Part shown: positions 15,625 to 24,852 of the stretch, one piece after another | Numbering within the stretch: position 1 is the first letter of the stretch | How the letters are laid out: each line of letters begins with the position of its first letter | Assembly: GCF_902726565.1 (NCBI RefSeq) | Contig: NZ_CACVAF010000001.1 | Span: forward strand, 62,001 to 126,000 | Origin: Yersinia vastinensis | Lineage (GTDB): Bacteria; Pseudomonadota; Gammaproteobacteria; Enterobacterales; Enterobacteriaceae | Length of the DNA: 64,000 nucleotides | Reading direction: 5' to 3' | The notes under the pieces: model-generated | Told to the model about the DNA's origin: nothing | What the model saw: only the letters and a program-made list of their open reading frames with translations | The model's database searches: none | Position numbers and translations under genes: made by a program

Positions 15625-16306
15625 CTTGATTATCAGCATTGCATGCTTTCTGGCGACGTTGGCACTCTATTTTGCCAATAAAAAGCTCTATCGTCGTCGC
15701 CGCTCATTGTTGCTGATGCCCTTGGTATTGACGCCAATGGTATTGGTGTTGCTGCTGGTGGTCACCCATATCTCATACCAAGATTATATTGGCGAGACGC
15801 ATTGGTTGCTGTGGCTACTAGGGCCAGCAACCATCGCATTTGCTGTACCCGTTTATGAAAACCTGTCGATTATTCGCCGCCATTGGCTCTCCCTCACCGC
15901 GGGTGTTATCACAGCCATTACGGTGGCGGTGGTCAGTTCGGTATGGCTGGCGAAGTTATTAACACTCTCGGAAGAAGTGCAACGTAGCTTGGCAGTGCGC
16001 TCAATTACCACGCCTTTTGCTCTGGAAGCAGCAAAACAATTGGGTGGGCAGCCTGATTTAGTCGCGCTGTTCGTAGTCATTACCGGGGTGTTCGGTATGG
16101 CGGTAGGGGATTTACTGTTTCTGCGGCTATCAGTGCGTAGTGGGTTGGCAAAAGGCGCGGGGCTAGGGGCCTCTTCTCATGGTGCCGGTACTGCTAAAGC
16201 CTACGAGATGGGGCAACAGGAGGGAGTGGTATCCAGCTTGGTAATGATGCTAGCCGGTATTATCACCGTTATTGGCGCACCTTTAATCGGCCATTTACTA
16301 TGGTGA
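15617..16306 (+). CDS. CidB/LrgB-family membrane protein
   Basis: This 229-residue integral membrane protein has about seven helices and the LrgB/CidB signature: LAVRSITTPFALEAAKQLGG in the middle and GLGASSHGAGTAKAYEMG near the C-terminus. It is the partner of the preceding CidA/LrgA protein and is thought to help control lysis or to export pyruvate-like solutes. The start is ATG 15617, inside the end of the preceding gene. A frame open from 15563 would overlap more deeply and has no ribosome site. Confidence 0.87.
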   Translation: MNDLIISIACFLATLALYFANKKLYRRRRSLLLMPLVLTPMVLVLLLVVTHISYQDYIGETHWLLWLLGPATIAFAVPVYENLSIIRRHWLSLTAGVITAITVAVVSSVWLAKLLTLSEEVQRSLAVRSITTPFALEAAKQLGGQPDLVALFVVITGVFGMAVGDLLFLRLSVRSGLAKGAGLGASSHGAGTAKAYEMGQQEGVVSSLVMMLAGIITVIGAPLIGHLLW

Positions 16307-16379
16307 TAATAGGGGTGATAAATAGAAGAAATATAAACAATGTTATAAGTATCTTATATCAATTGTTATATTAATTTAT

Positions 16380-16413
16380 GATCCTTTCCATTCGGATATG
16401 AATGGAAAGGATC
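16380..16413. repeat. Strong palindrome after the cid operon
   Basis: GATCCTTTCCATTC (16380-16393) and GAATGGAAAGGATC (16400-16413) are perfect 14-bp arms around a 6-nt loop. No T-run follows on either strand, so it may act as an mRNA 3' stabiliser or a protein site rather than a plain terminator. Confidence 0.6.
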
Positions 16414-16449
16414 CCGAATATTCAAAGAAGCTTTGAGGAAAATAATTGT

Positions 16450-16730
16450 TTATATTTTTTTCATGACAGAATTCGATAATTTGTTTCTTGCTAGAAACAC
16501 CGGCTTTATTGTATGTTTTTTGAATGATGTTACTCGATCTTTTAGGCGTTCAACTTTACGAACATGTTCTTGAAATTCAGTTTGAAACTCTGATTTCGAT
16601 GCGGGGAGTTCACCATAAAATCGTCCCTCTATATTAAATTTATCAGGCAAAGCTAATGATTTGTGATATTTATTATTTCCATCTCTTTTTAATTTTAATG
16701 GTTTGGTATTTGAAAAGTCATAGTGGCAAT
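16450..16730 (-). pseudogene. C-terminal relic of an unrecognised gene
   Basis: On the minus strand an open frame without a convincing start runs from about 16730 to a stop at 16450. It codes for about 90 basic residues (NTKPLKLKRDGNNKYHKSL, then FNIEGRFYGELP, then many Lys/Arg to NSVMKKI). The only start candidates are internal (TTG at 16650) and have no ribosome site. It looks like the tail of a once longer gene. The DNA is very AT-rich, which suggests foreign origin. I do not recognise the family. Confidence 0.4.
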
Positions 16731-16767
16731 AGTTTTTTGATTTTTATGGGTAATATAAAGTATTGAT

Positions 16768-16826
16768 TTAGTTAATTAGTTAATTAGTTAATTAGTTAAT
16801 TAGTTAATTAGTTAATTAGTTAATTA
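16768..16826. repeat. 8-bp tandem repeat, seven copies (VNTR)
   Basis: GTTAATTA is repeated seven times without error from 16771 to 16826, with a partial unit before it. The array lies about 115 bp upstream of the cupin gene and next to a gene relic. Copy number is likely to vary between strains, since such arrays slip in replication. It is non-coding, so any effect would be on promoter spacing. Confidence 0.9.
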
Positions 16827-16941
16827 TGTTTATTTTCTATAAATTTCTTTGTTTTTTTTAAAGGTTGTTTGTTTATTAAATAAACATTAACCTCTGTCGT
16901 CTAGAGCATTATTTGCTCTATTTACTACAAGGATACGTAGC

Positions 16942-17337
16942 ATGATAAATTTCTCAGAATTTAGTACTAATAATGCGATAGAAGATAATATGGTTGGTAT
17001 AGCATTTACAGAGATGTTTAAGAAGAATGGCTTGCGAGCCTATGGAACTCGCGTTAAACAGGGGACGCGGGTCGGTTGCCACAGCCATGTTAAAGATGAA
17101 GAGTGGTATATTATTATCTTTGGTGAAGGTGCTATTTGGACCGCTGATGTTATTGCCGGAACGTTAAAAAATAAGCGTGCCGATAAGTTTTATAAAGGTG
17201 CTGTATTTTGTATTTATCCTAATACAGCGCATCAACTTACTGCAAAGACTGACGTTGAATTTGTCTTTTTATGTCCAGAGTCACATATTACCCATGACCG
17301 AATTTTGTTTGATGATATTGCGAACGATATGGACTGA
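16942..17337 (+). CDS. Small cupin-domain protein
   Basis: This 131-residue protein is a single cupin fold: the first motif RVGCHSHVKDEEWYIIIFGEGAIW supplies metal-ligand His residues and a Glu (about 47-70). The second motif CIYPNTAHQLTA supplies the last His. Cupins bind a metal and act as sugar or small-acid enzymes or as sensors; the substrate cannot be read here. The start follows AAGGA. The AT-rich DNA and the relic and repeat upstream suggest an acquired gene. A convergent ABC-transporter operon follows. Confidence 0.75.
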   Translation: MINFSEFSTNNAIEDNMVGIAFTEMFKKNGLRAYGTRVKQGTRVGCHSHVKDEEWYIIIFGEGAIWTADVIAGTLKNKRADKFYKGAVFCIYPNTAHQLTAKTDVEFVFLCPESHITHDRILFDDIANDMD

Positions 17338-17447
17338 AATAAATTTCAGTGGGTTAAATTTGAAAATATAAAAAAGGGTGGGGAGAACCCCACCTAAAAA
17401 TACTCAATGAAAATACCCAAAGTAATGAATATCGTTTTAAGTCCTTG

Positions 17448-18209
17448 TTAGTGAATAACTTGTGCCAGAAACGCCTGTGTGCGTTCAGATTTTGGATTGG
17501 AGAAGAACTCCGCCGGCGGTGCTTGTTCAACAATTTCCCCGCGATCCATAAAAATAACCCGATCCGCGACAGTGCGAGCAAAGCCCATTTCGTGAGTGAC
17601 GCACAGCATGGTCATTCCCTCATGCGCCAGACTGATCATGGTATCGAGCACTTCTTTGACCATTTCGGGGTCTAGGGCCGAGGTGGGTTCGTCGAATAAC
17701 ATAATTTTGGGTTTCATGCACAGCGAACGGGCAATAGCCACGCGCTGCTGCTGCCCGCCGGAAAGCTGTCCGGGGAATTTATGGGCATGTTCGGCTATTC
17801 GAACTCGTTCCAGATAATGCATCGCCAACTCATCGGCTTCTTTCTTCGGCATTTTGCGCACCCAGCTTGGGGCTAACGTACAGTTCTGCATGACGGTTAA
17901 GTGCGGGAATAGATTGAAATGCTGGAATACCATGCCCACCTCCGTGCGTACGCGCTCAATATTGCGTAAATCGTCGTTAAGCTCGATACCGTCCACCGTG
18001 ATTTTCCCCTGCTGATGCTCTTCCAAATGGTTGATGCAGCGAATAGTGGTGGATTTGCCAGAGCCTGAAGGGCCACATAGCACGATGCGTTCACCGGGGC
18101 GCACATGTAAATTGATATCTTTCAATACGTGGAACTGCCCGTACCACTTATTGACGTTTTCCAGCGTAATCATCATGTTATCGCCTTGAATTAGCTGATT
18201 GTCGCTCAT
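17448..18209 (-). CDS. aapP: General L-amino acid ABC transporter, ATP-binding protein AapP
   Basis: This 253-residue ATPase of the polar amino acid uptake family has Walker [10 protein letters not shown], the ABC signature [14 protein letters not shown], Walker [15 protein letters not shown] and the H-loop CVTHEMGFA. It powers import through AapQ and AapM. The start is ATG 18209, seven bases after GAGG; the frame also opens at a TTG 12 nt earlier, overlapping aapM, which is less likely. It is the last gene of aapJ-aapQ-aapM-aapP. In E. coli the corresponding yhdWXYZ set lies in the same wider neighbourhood near fis. Confidence 0.9.
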   Translation of the reverse strand: MSDNQLIQGDNMMITLENVNKWYGQFHVLKDINLHVRPGERIVLCGPSGSGKSTTIRCINHLEEHQQGKITVDGIELNDDLRNIERVRTEVGMVFQHFNLFPHLTVMQNCTLAPSWVRKMPKKEADELAMHYLERVRIAEHAHKFPGQLSGGQQQRVAIARSLCMKPKIMLFDEPTSALDPEMVKEVLDTMISLAHEGMTMLCVTHEMGFARTVADRVIFMDRGEIVEQAPPAEFFSNPKSERTQAFLAQVIH

Positions 18210-18217
18210 ATGGGGCC

Positions 18218-19327
18218 TCAATGTGTGGAACGTCCGGTGTGAAAGCGCTTCTCCAGATGCTGGCTGTAGCGCGACATGCTGAAACAGAAAATCCAGTAAA
18301 CCGCCGCAGCGAAGACATAGCCCTCGGTCGACATGCCTAACCAGGCGGGGTCGACGGTGGCTTGTTGTACACTGCTGAATAGGTCAAATAGACCAATGAT
18401 GATCACCAGACTGGTATCTTTAAATAGCGCGATAATGGTGTTCACTAACCCCGGAATAACCATCTTCAGGGCTTGCGGCAGAATAACTAACCCTTGCGTT
18501 TTCCAGTAGCCTAACCCCAGTGATTCGGCGGCTTCGGTTTGGCCTTTGGGTAATGCCTGTAGACCCCCGCGCACCACTTCTGCGACATAAGCGGACTGGA
18601 ATAGCACTACCCCCACCAACGCACGGATCAGTTTGTCGATGCTGGTGCCTTCTGTCATAAACAGCGGCAGCATCACCGAGGACATAAACAGCACGGTGAT
18701 TAACGGCACCCCACGCCAGAACTCGATAAATGCCACGGCGAGAATACGTACCACCGGCATACTTGAACGGCGTGCCAATGCCAGCAAGATGCCCAGTGGT
18801 AAAGCTCCTGCAATCCCGACGGCGGCAATGATCAGCGTCAGTGTTAGCCCACCCCACTGGCGTGTTTCAACGCGGGTTAGCCCAAAGAAACCGCCATATA
18901 ACATCACCCACACGAATAATGGATAGGCCACCATCCACAGCACAAGATAGCGGCCACGACGGGGCATGGCGCGCCAAAACAGTGGGACGAGCGTGAGCAA
19001 ACCAATGATTAAGGTGGTATTGATGCGCCAGCGCTGGTCAATGGGATAAAGGCCATACATAAACTGGCCAAAGCGTGCATGAATAAATACCCAGCAGGCA
19101 CCTTCACGGGTGCAATCAGCGCGTGTTGTCCCTAGCCAGTTGGCGTTAAAAATAGTCCAGTTCAGTAACGGCGGGATCAACTGCCACATCAGCCATAAGC
19201 ACAAAATCGTCAGTAAGCTATTGGTCCAACTGGAAAAAAGGTTTTTTCTAGCCCAGAACACCATTCGACTCAACGGGTTACCCGGCTGCACAGTGCTGGG
19301 GGGCTCGCGGCTTAATATCATCGTCAT
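18218..19327 (-). CDS. aapM: General L-amino acid ABC transporter permease AapM
   Basis: This 369-residue inner-membrane permease has an N-terminal extension with several membrane segments and a periplasmic loop rich in Cys and Trp ([14 protein letters not shown]), typical of Aap permeases. The usual permease core ends with the EAA loop ([28 protein letters not shown]), which docks on the ATPase. It pairs with AapQ to form the channel for broad-range L-amino acids. It lies 9 nt after aapQ and a few nt before aapP. Confidence 0.9.
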   Translation of the reverse strand: MTMILSREPPSTVQPGNPLSRMVFWARKNLFSSWTNSLLTILCLWLMWQLIPPLLNWTIFNANWLGTTRADCTREGACWVFIHARFGQFMYGLYPIDQRWRINTTLIIGLLTLVPLFWRAMPRRGRYLVLWMVAYPLFVWVMLYGGFFGLTRVETRQWGGLTLTLIIAAVGIAGALPLGILLALARRSSMPVVRILAVAFIEFWRGVPLITVLFMSSVMLPLFMTEGTSIDKLIRALVGVVLFQSAYVAEVVRGGLQALPKGQTEAAESLGLGYWKTQGLVILPQALKMVIPGLVNTIIALFKDTSLVIIIGLFDLFSSVQQATVDPAWLGMSTEGYVFAAAVYWIFCFSMSRYSQHLEKRFHTGRSTH

Positions 19328-19336
19328 TCGCTTCCC

Positions 19337-20515
19337 TTAGCGCTCTACCAGCGCAATACGCCGGTTGTAGAGATTCATTAAAAATGAAATGGACAGGCTG
19401 ATAACCAAATAGACTGACATGGTGATGGCGATGGTTTCTATCGCCTGACCGGTTTGGTTCAGCACCGTTCCGGCAAACAGCGACACCATATCTGGGTAGC
19501 CAATGGCAGCTGCCAGTGAGGAGTTTTTGACGATATTTAAATATTGGCTGGTCAGCGGTGGAATGATGACCCGCAATGCTTGCGGTAAAATGACCTGACG
19601 TAAGGTTACGGTATTGGGTAGTGCCAGTGACCGTGCGGCTTCATGTTGTCCATGAGGCACAGATTGGATACCAGAGCGAATAACTTCCGCAATAAAGGTC
19701 GAGGTGTAAACCGACAGCGCCAGAGTTAAGGCCGCCAGTTCAGGGATAAGCACGAGTCCACCTTTAAAGTTAAACCCTTTCAGTTCAGGGAGACTCCAAT
19801 GCAGTGCCGGGCCATACAGTAAGTGAGCTAGCGTGGGCAGGGCTATCAATAGCAGCAAACCCACAGGCCAGGTACGGTGAAATTGCCCGGTATGTCGCTG
19901 GCGAAAATGGTTATAGCGATACAATGCAATGATAAAAACAACCGCCAGTAGCACGGCAATCAGTGCGGGGAGAAACCCACTGGCGAACTCAGGAGAGGGC
20001 AGATACAACCCGCGGTTACTCAGGAAAGCAACACCGAAGGCATCCAGACTCTGTCTTGGCCCCGGTAAATTGCGTAATACCGCGAAATACCAGAAGAAGA
20101 TTTGCAGGAGCGGTGGAATATTACGGAATGTCTCAATGTAGATTGTTGACAGTTTGCGTAACAGCCAGTTATCTGACAGCCGTGCCAGTCCGAGAAAGAA
20201 ACCCAGTATTGAGGCAAAGAAAATGCACAATACGGAGACCAGTAACGTGTTGAATAATCCAACTAAAAATACCCGGCCATAGGTATCGCCCTGCTCGTAG
20301 TCGATAAGATGCTGGACAATGCCAAAACCAGCACTGTTGTTCAGGAAAGCAAAACCGGAGGTGATGCCCCGAGTTGACAGGTTGGTGATGGTGTTATGGA
20401 TGAGATACGCACCGCATCCGACCAGTATCAAGAGCGCGATAATTTGATACAGCCAGGCGCGTACCGCTGGATTAGTCAGCGAAAAGGCACCTTTGACGGT
20501 TGGGCGTTGTGACAT
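19337..20515 (-). CDS. aapQ: General L-amino acid ABC transporter permease AapQ
   Basis: This permease of about 392 residues has N-terminal membrane segments, an extended middle part and the EAA loop (EVIRSGIQSVPHGQHEAARSLALP). It forms the membrane channel with AapM. I chose ATG 20515, which has GAGG eight bases upstream; an alternative ATG at 20539 lies only 3 nt from a GGATGA and is weaker. Between aapJ and this gene is a GC-rich palindrome that may lower expression relative to the binding protein. Confidence 0.88.
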   Translation of the reverse strand: MSQRPTVKGAFSLTNPAVRAWLYQIIALLILVGCGAYLIHNTITNLSTRGITSGFAFLNNSAGFGIVQHLIDYEQGDTYGRVFLVGLFNTLLVSVLCIFFASILGFFLGLARLSDNWLLRKLSTIYIETFRNIPPLLQIFFWYFAVLRNLPGPRQSLDAFGVAFLSNRGLYLPSPEFASGFLPALIAVLLAVVFIIALYRYNHFRQRHTGQFHRTWPVGLLLLIALPTLAHLLYGPALHWSLPELKGFNFKGGLVLIPELAALTLALSVYTSTFIAEVIRSGIQSVPHGQHEAARSLALPNTVTLRQVILPQALRVIIPPLTSQYLNIVKNSSLAAAIGYPDMVSLFAGTVLNQTGQAIETIAITMSVYLVISLSISFLMNLYNRRIALVER

Positions 20516-20543
20516 AGTGTGGGCCTCGGTCTGGGTCATTCAT

Positions 20544-20564
20544 CCGGCAGGCCTGGCCTGCCGG
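20544..20564 (-). terminator. Palindrome between aapJ and aapQ (attenuator-like)
   Basis: CCGGCAGGC-CTG-GCCTGCCGG is a perfect 9-bp stem with a 3-nt loop in the short gap between aapJ and aapQ. Such hairpins after binding-protein genes commonly stabilise the upstream mRNA or partly stop transcription, so the binding protein is made in excess. Confidence 0.65.
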
Positions 20565-20579
20565 AAAAGTGGTCTTTAA

Positions 20580-21605
20580 TCAGCGAACCGGAGGTGCGTA
20601 CTGGAGGCCACCATTGTTCCACAGCGCATTTTGGCCGCGTTTGATTTTCAGCTCACTGCCCATACCGACGTTACGATCAAAACTTTCGCCGTAGTTACCC
20701 ACTTGTTTGACGATTTTAACTACCCAATCATTGGGGACTTTCAAGTCTTTGCCGTAGTTACCTTCCTGGCCTAACAAGTGCGCCATATCCGGTGTGGTCG
20801 GCTTGGCTGCTAGCGCCTCAACGTTTTTCGATGTCACGCCCATCTCTTCGGCATTCAGCATGGCAAACAGTGTCCAGCGCACGATGGCGAACCAGTCTTC
20901 ATCACCACGGCGCACGACTGGGCCCAAAGGTTCTTTAGATATAACTTCTGGCAAGACGATAAATTCATCCGGTTTACCTAGCTTGATACGCAATGCGTAC
21001 AGCTGAGATTGGTCAGAGGCCAATGTGTCACAGCGGCCAGAGTCTAGCGCTTTGGCACTTTCATCTGATCGGTCAAAGGTGACTGGGGTGTATTGCATTT
21101 TATTGGCTTTAAAATAGTCGGCAACGTTCAGCTCTGTGTCTGTACCGGCTTGGATACACACGGTCGCACCATCCAGCTCTTTGGCGCTTTTCAGCCCCGC
21201 TTTGTTGTGAGTCAGAAAACCAATGCCGTCATAATAGTTCACACCGGTAAACAGCATTCCCATGCCCGCATCACGAGAGGATGTCCAAGTGGTATTGCGC
21301 GAGAGAATATCAACTTCGCCTGATTGCAGAGCGGTGAAGCGTTCTTTCGCTGTCAGTGGGGTGTATTTTACTTTCTCTGCATCACCAAAGATGGCGGCAG
21401 CCACACCACGGCAGAGGTCAACATCAAGGCCCGAGAATTTGCCGCTAGCATCGGCATAAGAGAATCCGGGCAATCCATCACTGATACCACATTGCACAAA
21501 ACCTTTTTTCTTCACCGCATCCAAAGTAGTGCCCGCATGGGCTTGACCCGCTAATGCCACGAATGAAGCGGCAGCAACCAGCGTAGAAATCATTATTTTT
21601 TTCAT
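20580..21605 (-). CDS. aapJ: General L-amino acid ABC transporter, periplasmic binding protein AapJ
   Basis: This 341-residue binding protein has a clear Sec signal peptide (MKKIMISTLVAAASFVALAGQAHA), then the mature start GTTLDAVKKKGFVQCGISDGLPGFSYADASGKFSGLDVDLCRG, typical of the AapJ/BztA subgroup. It captures L-amino acids in the periplasm and delivers them to AapQM. It is the first gene of the operon, with AGGA before the start. The 422-nt gap upstream (21606-22027) holds divergent promoters for this gene and pqaA, but no box that I can assign with confidence. Confidence 0.9.
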   Translation of the reverse strand: MKKIMISTLVAAASFVALAGQAHAGTTLDAVKKKGFVQCGISDGLPGFSYADASGKFSGLDVDLCRGVAAAIFGDAEKVKYTPLTAKERFTALQSGEVDILSRNTTWTSSRDAGMGMLFTGVNYYDGIGFLTHNKAGLKSAKELDGATVCIQAGTDTELNVADYFKANKMQYTPVTFDRSDESAKALDSGRCDTLASDQSQLYALRIKLGKPDEFIVLPEVISKEPLGPVVRRGDEDWFAIVRWTLFAMLNAEEMGVTSKNVEALAAKPTTPDMAHLLGQEGNYGKDLKVPNDWVVKIVKQVGNYGESFDRNVGMGSELKIKRGQNALWNNGGLQYAPPVR

Positions 21606-22027
21606 GAAAGCGTCCTGTGAGGCAAAGTCGAACCTATTTTAATTTTGTAGCGCACCCGTGATGCACCGTCGCTGTCTGTCGGCGTGTAGCCAGTTTGGTA
21701 TTAGCAAATGGGATGCCAGAATTGCATTTCATTGATCATCTAGATAATTACTCGGAGTTAACTCTTTATCAGTACCTCTCGGTAAGGTTGGACGCACTTT
21801 TATGGGGCTTTTGCGGTGGGATTGATGCTTTTTAGTGCAGAAAATTCTTGTTTTTTTAAGACACCCACGGTGAGGTCTTTAGACTGGGGAGGTCATCTGT
21901 ATTTCGTCGATTGAGTAACATAAAAAACGGCATATGCCGGTGAATTTCGGATTTTTTAAATTCTAGAACCGTTATCTAATCCTCTTGGGAGTGTTTTCAT
22001 CTAAACACATTTAAAAGGATAGACATT

Positions 22028-23563
22028 ATGCCTCGTTATTTAATGGTATTAATTTCTGGGTTGCCGTGGTTATTCACCCTCAGTTGTCTGGCACAGACAG
22101 AGGCTGAATCGGCAAAATGCAACGAGACGGATTTTTCTCAGGTTTTGTCCTGTTATAAGGCTACATTGGCCACAGAACCGCTTATTTACAATTTACTGAG
22201 TCAAGAGAATTTGCCGGGACTAGAATGGCGTCGCTATCAACTGACTTCTCAACATTGGGCGCCGGATAATTTAGTCTCTCCTGCTGCCTGGCAGCATGAA
22301 GTTGAAGTCTTTATTCCCGAGGGTAGTACGTCGACACAAGGGTTGGTGGTTATTAATAATGGGGTCAACCACGGAACAGAGAACGCTCCGGCTTCTGGCC
22401 CGACAGATTTTTCAATTAACACATTGCAAAATATTGCCAAGATAACCCAGACCACGGTGATATCTATTAGCACTATTCCCAATCAGTATCTTGAATATCA
22501 ACAAGATGGCAAACAACGCAAAGAAGATGACAGTGTTGCTCGTAGCTGGCGTTTATTTATGGATGCGCCGGAAACTCGCGCGATATTACCCCTGCATGTA
22601 CCCATGTCAGCGGCGGTTTCTCAGACGATGACCATGGTGCAGCAAGCGTTGCCGGAAAAATCGTTCGACAGCTTTATTGTCACTGGACTATCCAAACGTG
22701 GTTGGGTGACTTGGCTTACAGCTATTGCTGACTTCCGTGTGAGCGCCATTGTACCTTTTGTTTTTGACCTACTGGATACCCGTGCTGCGTTAGATCATAT
22801 GTATCAATCTTATGGGGGTAATTGGCCAATCGCGTTCGGCCCCTATTATCAGAACGATATTGATAAAAAATTAGATACCCCCGGTTTTGCCAAGCTGATG
22901 CAAGTGGTCGATCCCTTACAGTATTTGGGCACAGAATATGAATCTCGGCTCAGCATTCCGAAATATATTATTAATGCCAGTGGTGATGATTTTTACGTCC
23001 CTGATAATGCGGATTTTTATTACGATAAATTGCCGGGTATCAAAGCCTTGAGGGTGGCGGCGAACTCCAGCCATTATGGTATTACCGCTTTCAGCGAACA
23101 ATCACTGATAACCTTTGTTAATCGCCTGCAGCAATCCACACCAATGCCACAAGTGGATACTAATATTGGGATGAAAGGCGAGGTGAAAACATTGACGGTA
23201 AATTTCTCTGAGACTCCAGAGAAAGTTGTGCAGTGGGTTGCCATAAACGCGGGTGCCCGTGATTTTCGCTATGCCTGTGATGTGCGATACACCGCATTTC
23301 CATTGGCAATCGCACCGGCAAATACTTTTGAGGTGGCGCTTATAGAACCAGAGGCGGGTTGGCAGGCTACTTTTGTGGAGGCGACATTTAATGATGGGTT
23401 TGTCGCAACCACTCAAGTCTATGTTTTACCGCAGCAGAGCTACCCGACTACTGCACCACCCACGAGTGGTGCCATATGTAAAACATTGCTGGGGCGCAAG
23501 CCTATTGCCGTCGTAGAAACTGTGCCGATAGACAGCACCGTCGAGGCAGATGCGCAGCCATAG
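22028..23563 (+). CDS. pqaA: PhoPQ-activated pathogenicity-related protein PqaA
   Basis: This 511-residue secreted protein has a signal peptide (MPRYLMVLISGLPWLFTLSCLAQ) and an alpha/beta-hydrolase-like domain of the PhoPQ_related family. It has the nucleophile-type elbow TGLSKRGWVTW, a conserved SGDDFYVPDNADFYYDKLPG block carrying the likely acid, and NSSHYGI with the likely His. In Salmonella, PqaA is under PhoP/PhoQ control; I could not identify a full PhoP box here. The start follows AAGGAT. The true substrate is unknown. It is convergent with lpxP and shares a terminator. Confidence 0.85.
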   Translation: MPRYLMVLISGLPWLFTLSCLAQTEAESAKCNETDFSQVLSCYKATLATEPLIYNLLSQENLPGLEWRRYQLTSQHWAPDNLVSPAAWQHEVEVFIPEGSTSTQGLVVINNGVNHGTENAPASGPTDFSINTLQNIAKITQTTVISISTIPNQYLEYQQDGKQRKEDDSVARSWRLFMDAPETRAILPLHVPMSAAVSQTMTMVQQALPEKSFDSFIVTGLSKRGWVTWLTAIADFRVSAIVPFVFDLLDTRAALDHMYQSYGGNWPIAFGPYYQNDIDKKLDTPGFAKLMQVVDPLQYLGTEYESRLSIPKYIINASGDDFYVPDNADFYYDKLPGIKALRVAANSSHYGITAFSEQSLITFVNRLQQSTPMPQVDTNIGMKGEVKTLTVNFSETPEKVVQWVAINAGARDFRYACDVRYTAFPLAIAPANTFEVALIEPEAGWQATFVEATFNDGFVATTQVYVLPQQSYPTTAPPTSGAICKTLLGRKPIAVVETVPIDSTVEADAQP

Positions 23564-23593
23564 AATAGGGTGTTTACTGATTTTAAGGAATAA

Positions 23594-23619
23594 AAAAACC
23601 CGGCATAGACCGGGTTTTT
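23594..23619. terminator. Bidirectional terminator between pqaA and lpxP
   Basis: A CCCGG/CCGGG stem extended by an A-run on the left and a T-run on the right serves both convergent genes. Confidence 0.8.
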
Positions 23620-23634
23620 GCGGTTTGTATCGGC

Positions 23635-24555
23635 TTAATAAAGTGATGATTCCCCCGCAGGGCGGGTTTTGAAACGGCGATGCAACCAAAGGTATTGCTC
23701 TGGTGCGCGCATGATCTCTTTTTCAATCACTTTATTCATGTAGCGAGCAGCAGCTATCTCATCGTCAATGGGATAATCTTCTAGCGCCGGTTGAATCAAC
23801 AGGTCATAGCCACTGCCATCGGTTTTGCGCAGTAATACAAGTGGCAGCAAGGCCGGTTTTGCCAAGCGCGCTAACATAAAGGTGCCGCTGGTGGTCGCTG
23901 CCTGATTAACGGCAAATAATGGTGCAAAAACACTGCCGCGTGGGCCGTAATCCTGGTCTGGGGCGAACCATACCGCTTCACCTTTCTTCAATGCCTGTAC
24001 CATGCCACGCAGATCTTTGCGGTCCAGCATCGCTTTGTTAGAACGCATACGACCCCACGTTTGTACCAACTCCATCACTTTATTATTGTGTGGGCGGTAC
24101 ATCGCCATCATCGGTTGGCATTGGCCCATAACTCGGCCACCCAGTTCCAGCGACATAAAATGTACGCCAATGACTAACACTCCGCGGTTGCCTTCCTGTG
24201 CTTTTTTCAGATTGTTCAGGCCGGAGACTGTAAACCAGCGTTTCACGCGGGCATCGGGCCAAAACCATGCCATACCGGTTTCCAGCAACCCCATACCCAG
24301 AGATTCAAAATTACCGACAATCGTTCGCTCCAAGATGGCTTTATCCATCTCAGGAAAGCAAAGTTCCAGATTACGTCGAGCGATGGAAACTCGCCGTTTG
24401 AGGAAGCGCATTGAGGTGCGCCCCAGCCAAATCCCTAATTTATTCAGCACCGGGTAGGGTAACTGGACTAGCAGGAACAGTACACCAAGGCCAAACCAAG
24501 TCAGCCAATAGCGAGGGTGGAGCAGGGAAATGTGGAATTTCTGCGGCTTTATCAT
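23635..24555 (-). CDS. lpxP: Kdo-lipid A palmitoleoyltransferase LpxP
   Basis: This 306-residue inner-membrane acyltransferase adds palmitoleate to Kdo2-lipid IVA. It matches LpxP better than LpxL: HPRYWLTWFGLGVL near the N-terminus, the catalytic HX4E in GVHFMSLELGGRVMG, QPMMAMYRPHNN, and the end EQYLWLHRRFKTRPAGESSLY. I chose ATG 24555 because the protein then has the same length and start as E. coli LpxP; the frame stays open upstream with other ATGs. In enterobacteria LpxP acts mainly at low temperature, which fits the cold-shock genes nearby only by coincidence. Confidence 0.9.
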   Translation of the reverse strand: MIKPQKFHISLLHPRYWLTWFGLGVLFLLVQLPYPVLNKLGIWLGRTSMRFLKRRVSIARRNLELCFPEMDKAILERTIVGNFESLGMGLLETGMAWFWPDARVKRWFTVSGLNNLKKAQEGNRGVLVIGVHFMSLELGGRVMGQCQPMMAMYRPHNNKVMELVQTWGRMRSNKAMLDRKDLRGMVQALKKGEAVWFAPDQDYGPRGSVFAPLFAVNQAATTSGTFMLARLAKPALLPLVLLRKTDGSGYDLLIQPALEDYPIDDEIAAARYMNKVIEKEIMRAPEQYLWLHRRFKTRPAGESSLY

Positions 24556-24799
24556 ATGAACTCTATCGTTATGCATTAAGTGTGAACGTGTAACGCATAT
24601 GGATATCACTCGATAGCGGTACATATCTTCAGACACCGTCGGTCAACTATCGTTTTCATGAATACGATAATTGACGCAATATTTACATTAAAAGCGGGGT
24701 TCGCGTAGTGAATGGTCACGAAAAGGAGGGTGATCGGGTAAGCGAGGCTAGCTTTTTTGTGATTATATCATAATTGGAGTGAATGGAATGAAAAGATCA

Positions 24800-24827
24800 A
24801 TACCGCGCCAATGCCACAGCGCGGTAT
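24800..24827 (-). terminator. Probable terminator of the anion transporter gene
   Basis: ATACCGCG (24800-24807) pairs with CGCGGTAT (24820-24827) just downstream of the minus-strand transporter stop, followed by TGATCTTTT in that direction. Confidence 0.55.
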
Positions 24828-24852
24828 AACGACGTTTATCTGTCTAGAATGT

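Noticed and set aside
16768..16826. The 8-bp array considered as a CRISPR
   Set aside because: Units are too short and there are no spacers or cas genes; it is a simple tandem repeat.
21960..22020. PhoP box upstream of pqaA
   Set aside because: Only one half (TAAACA) is visible; the second hexamer at the required 5-bp distance is missing.
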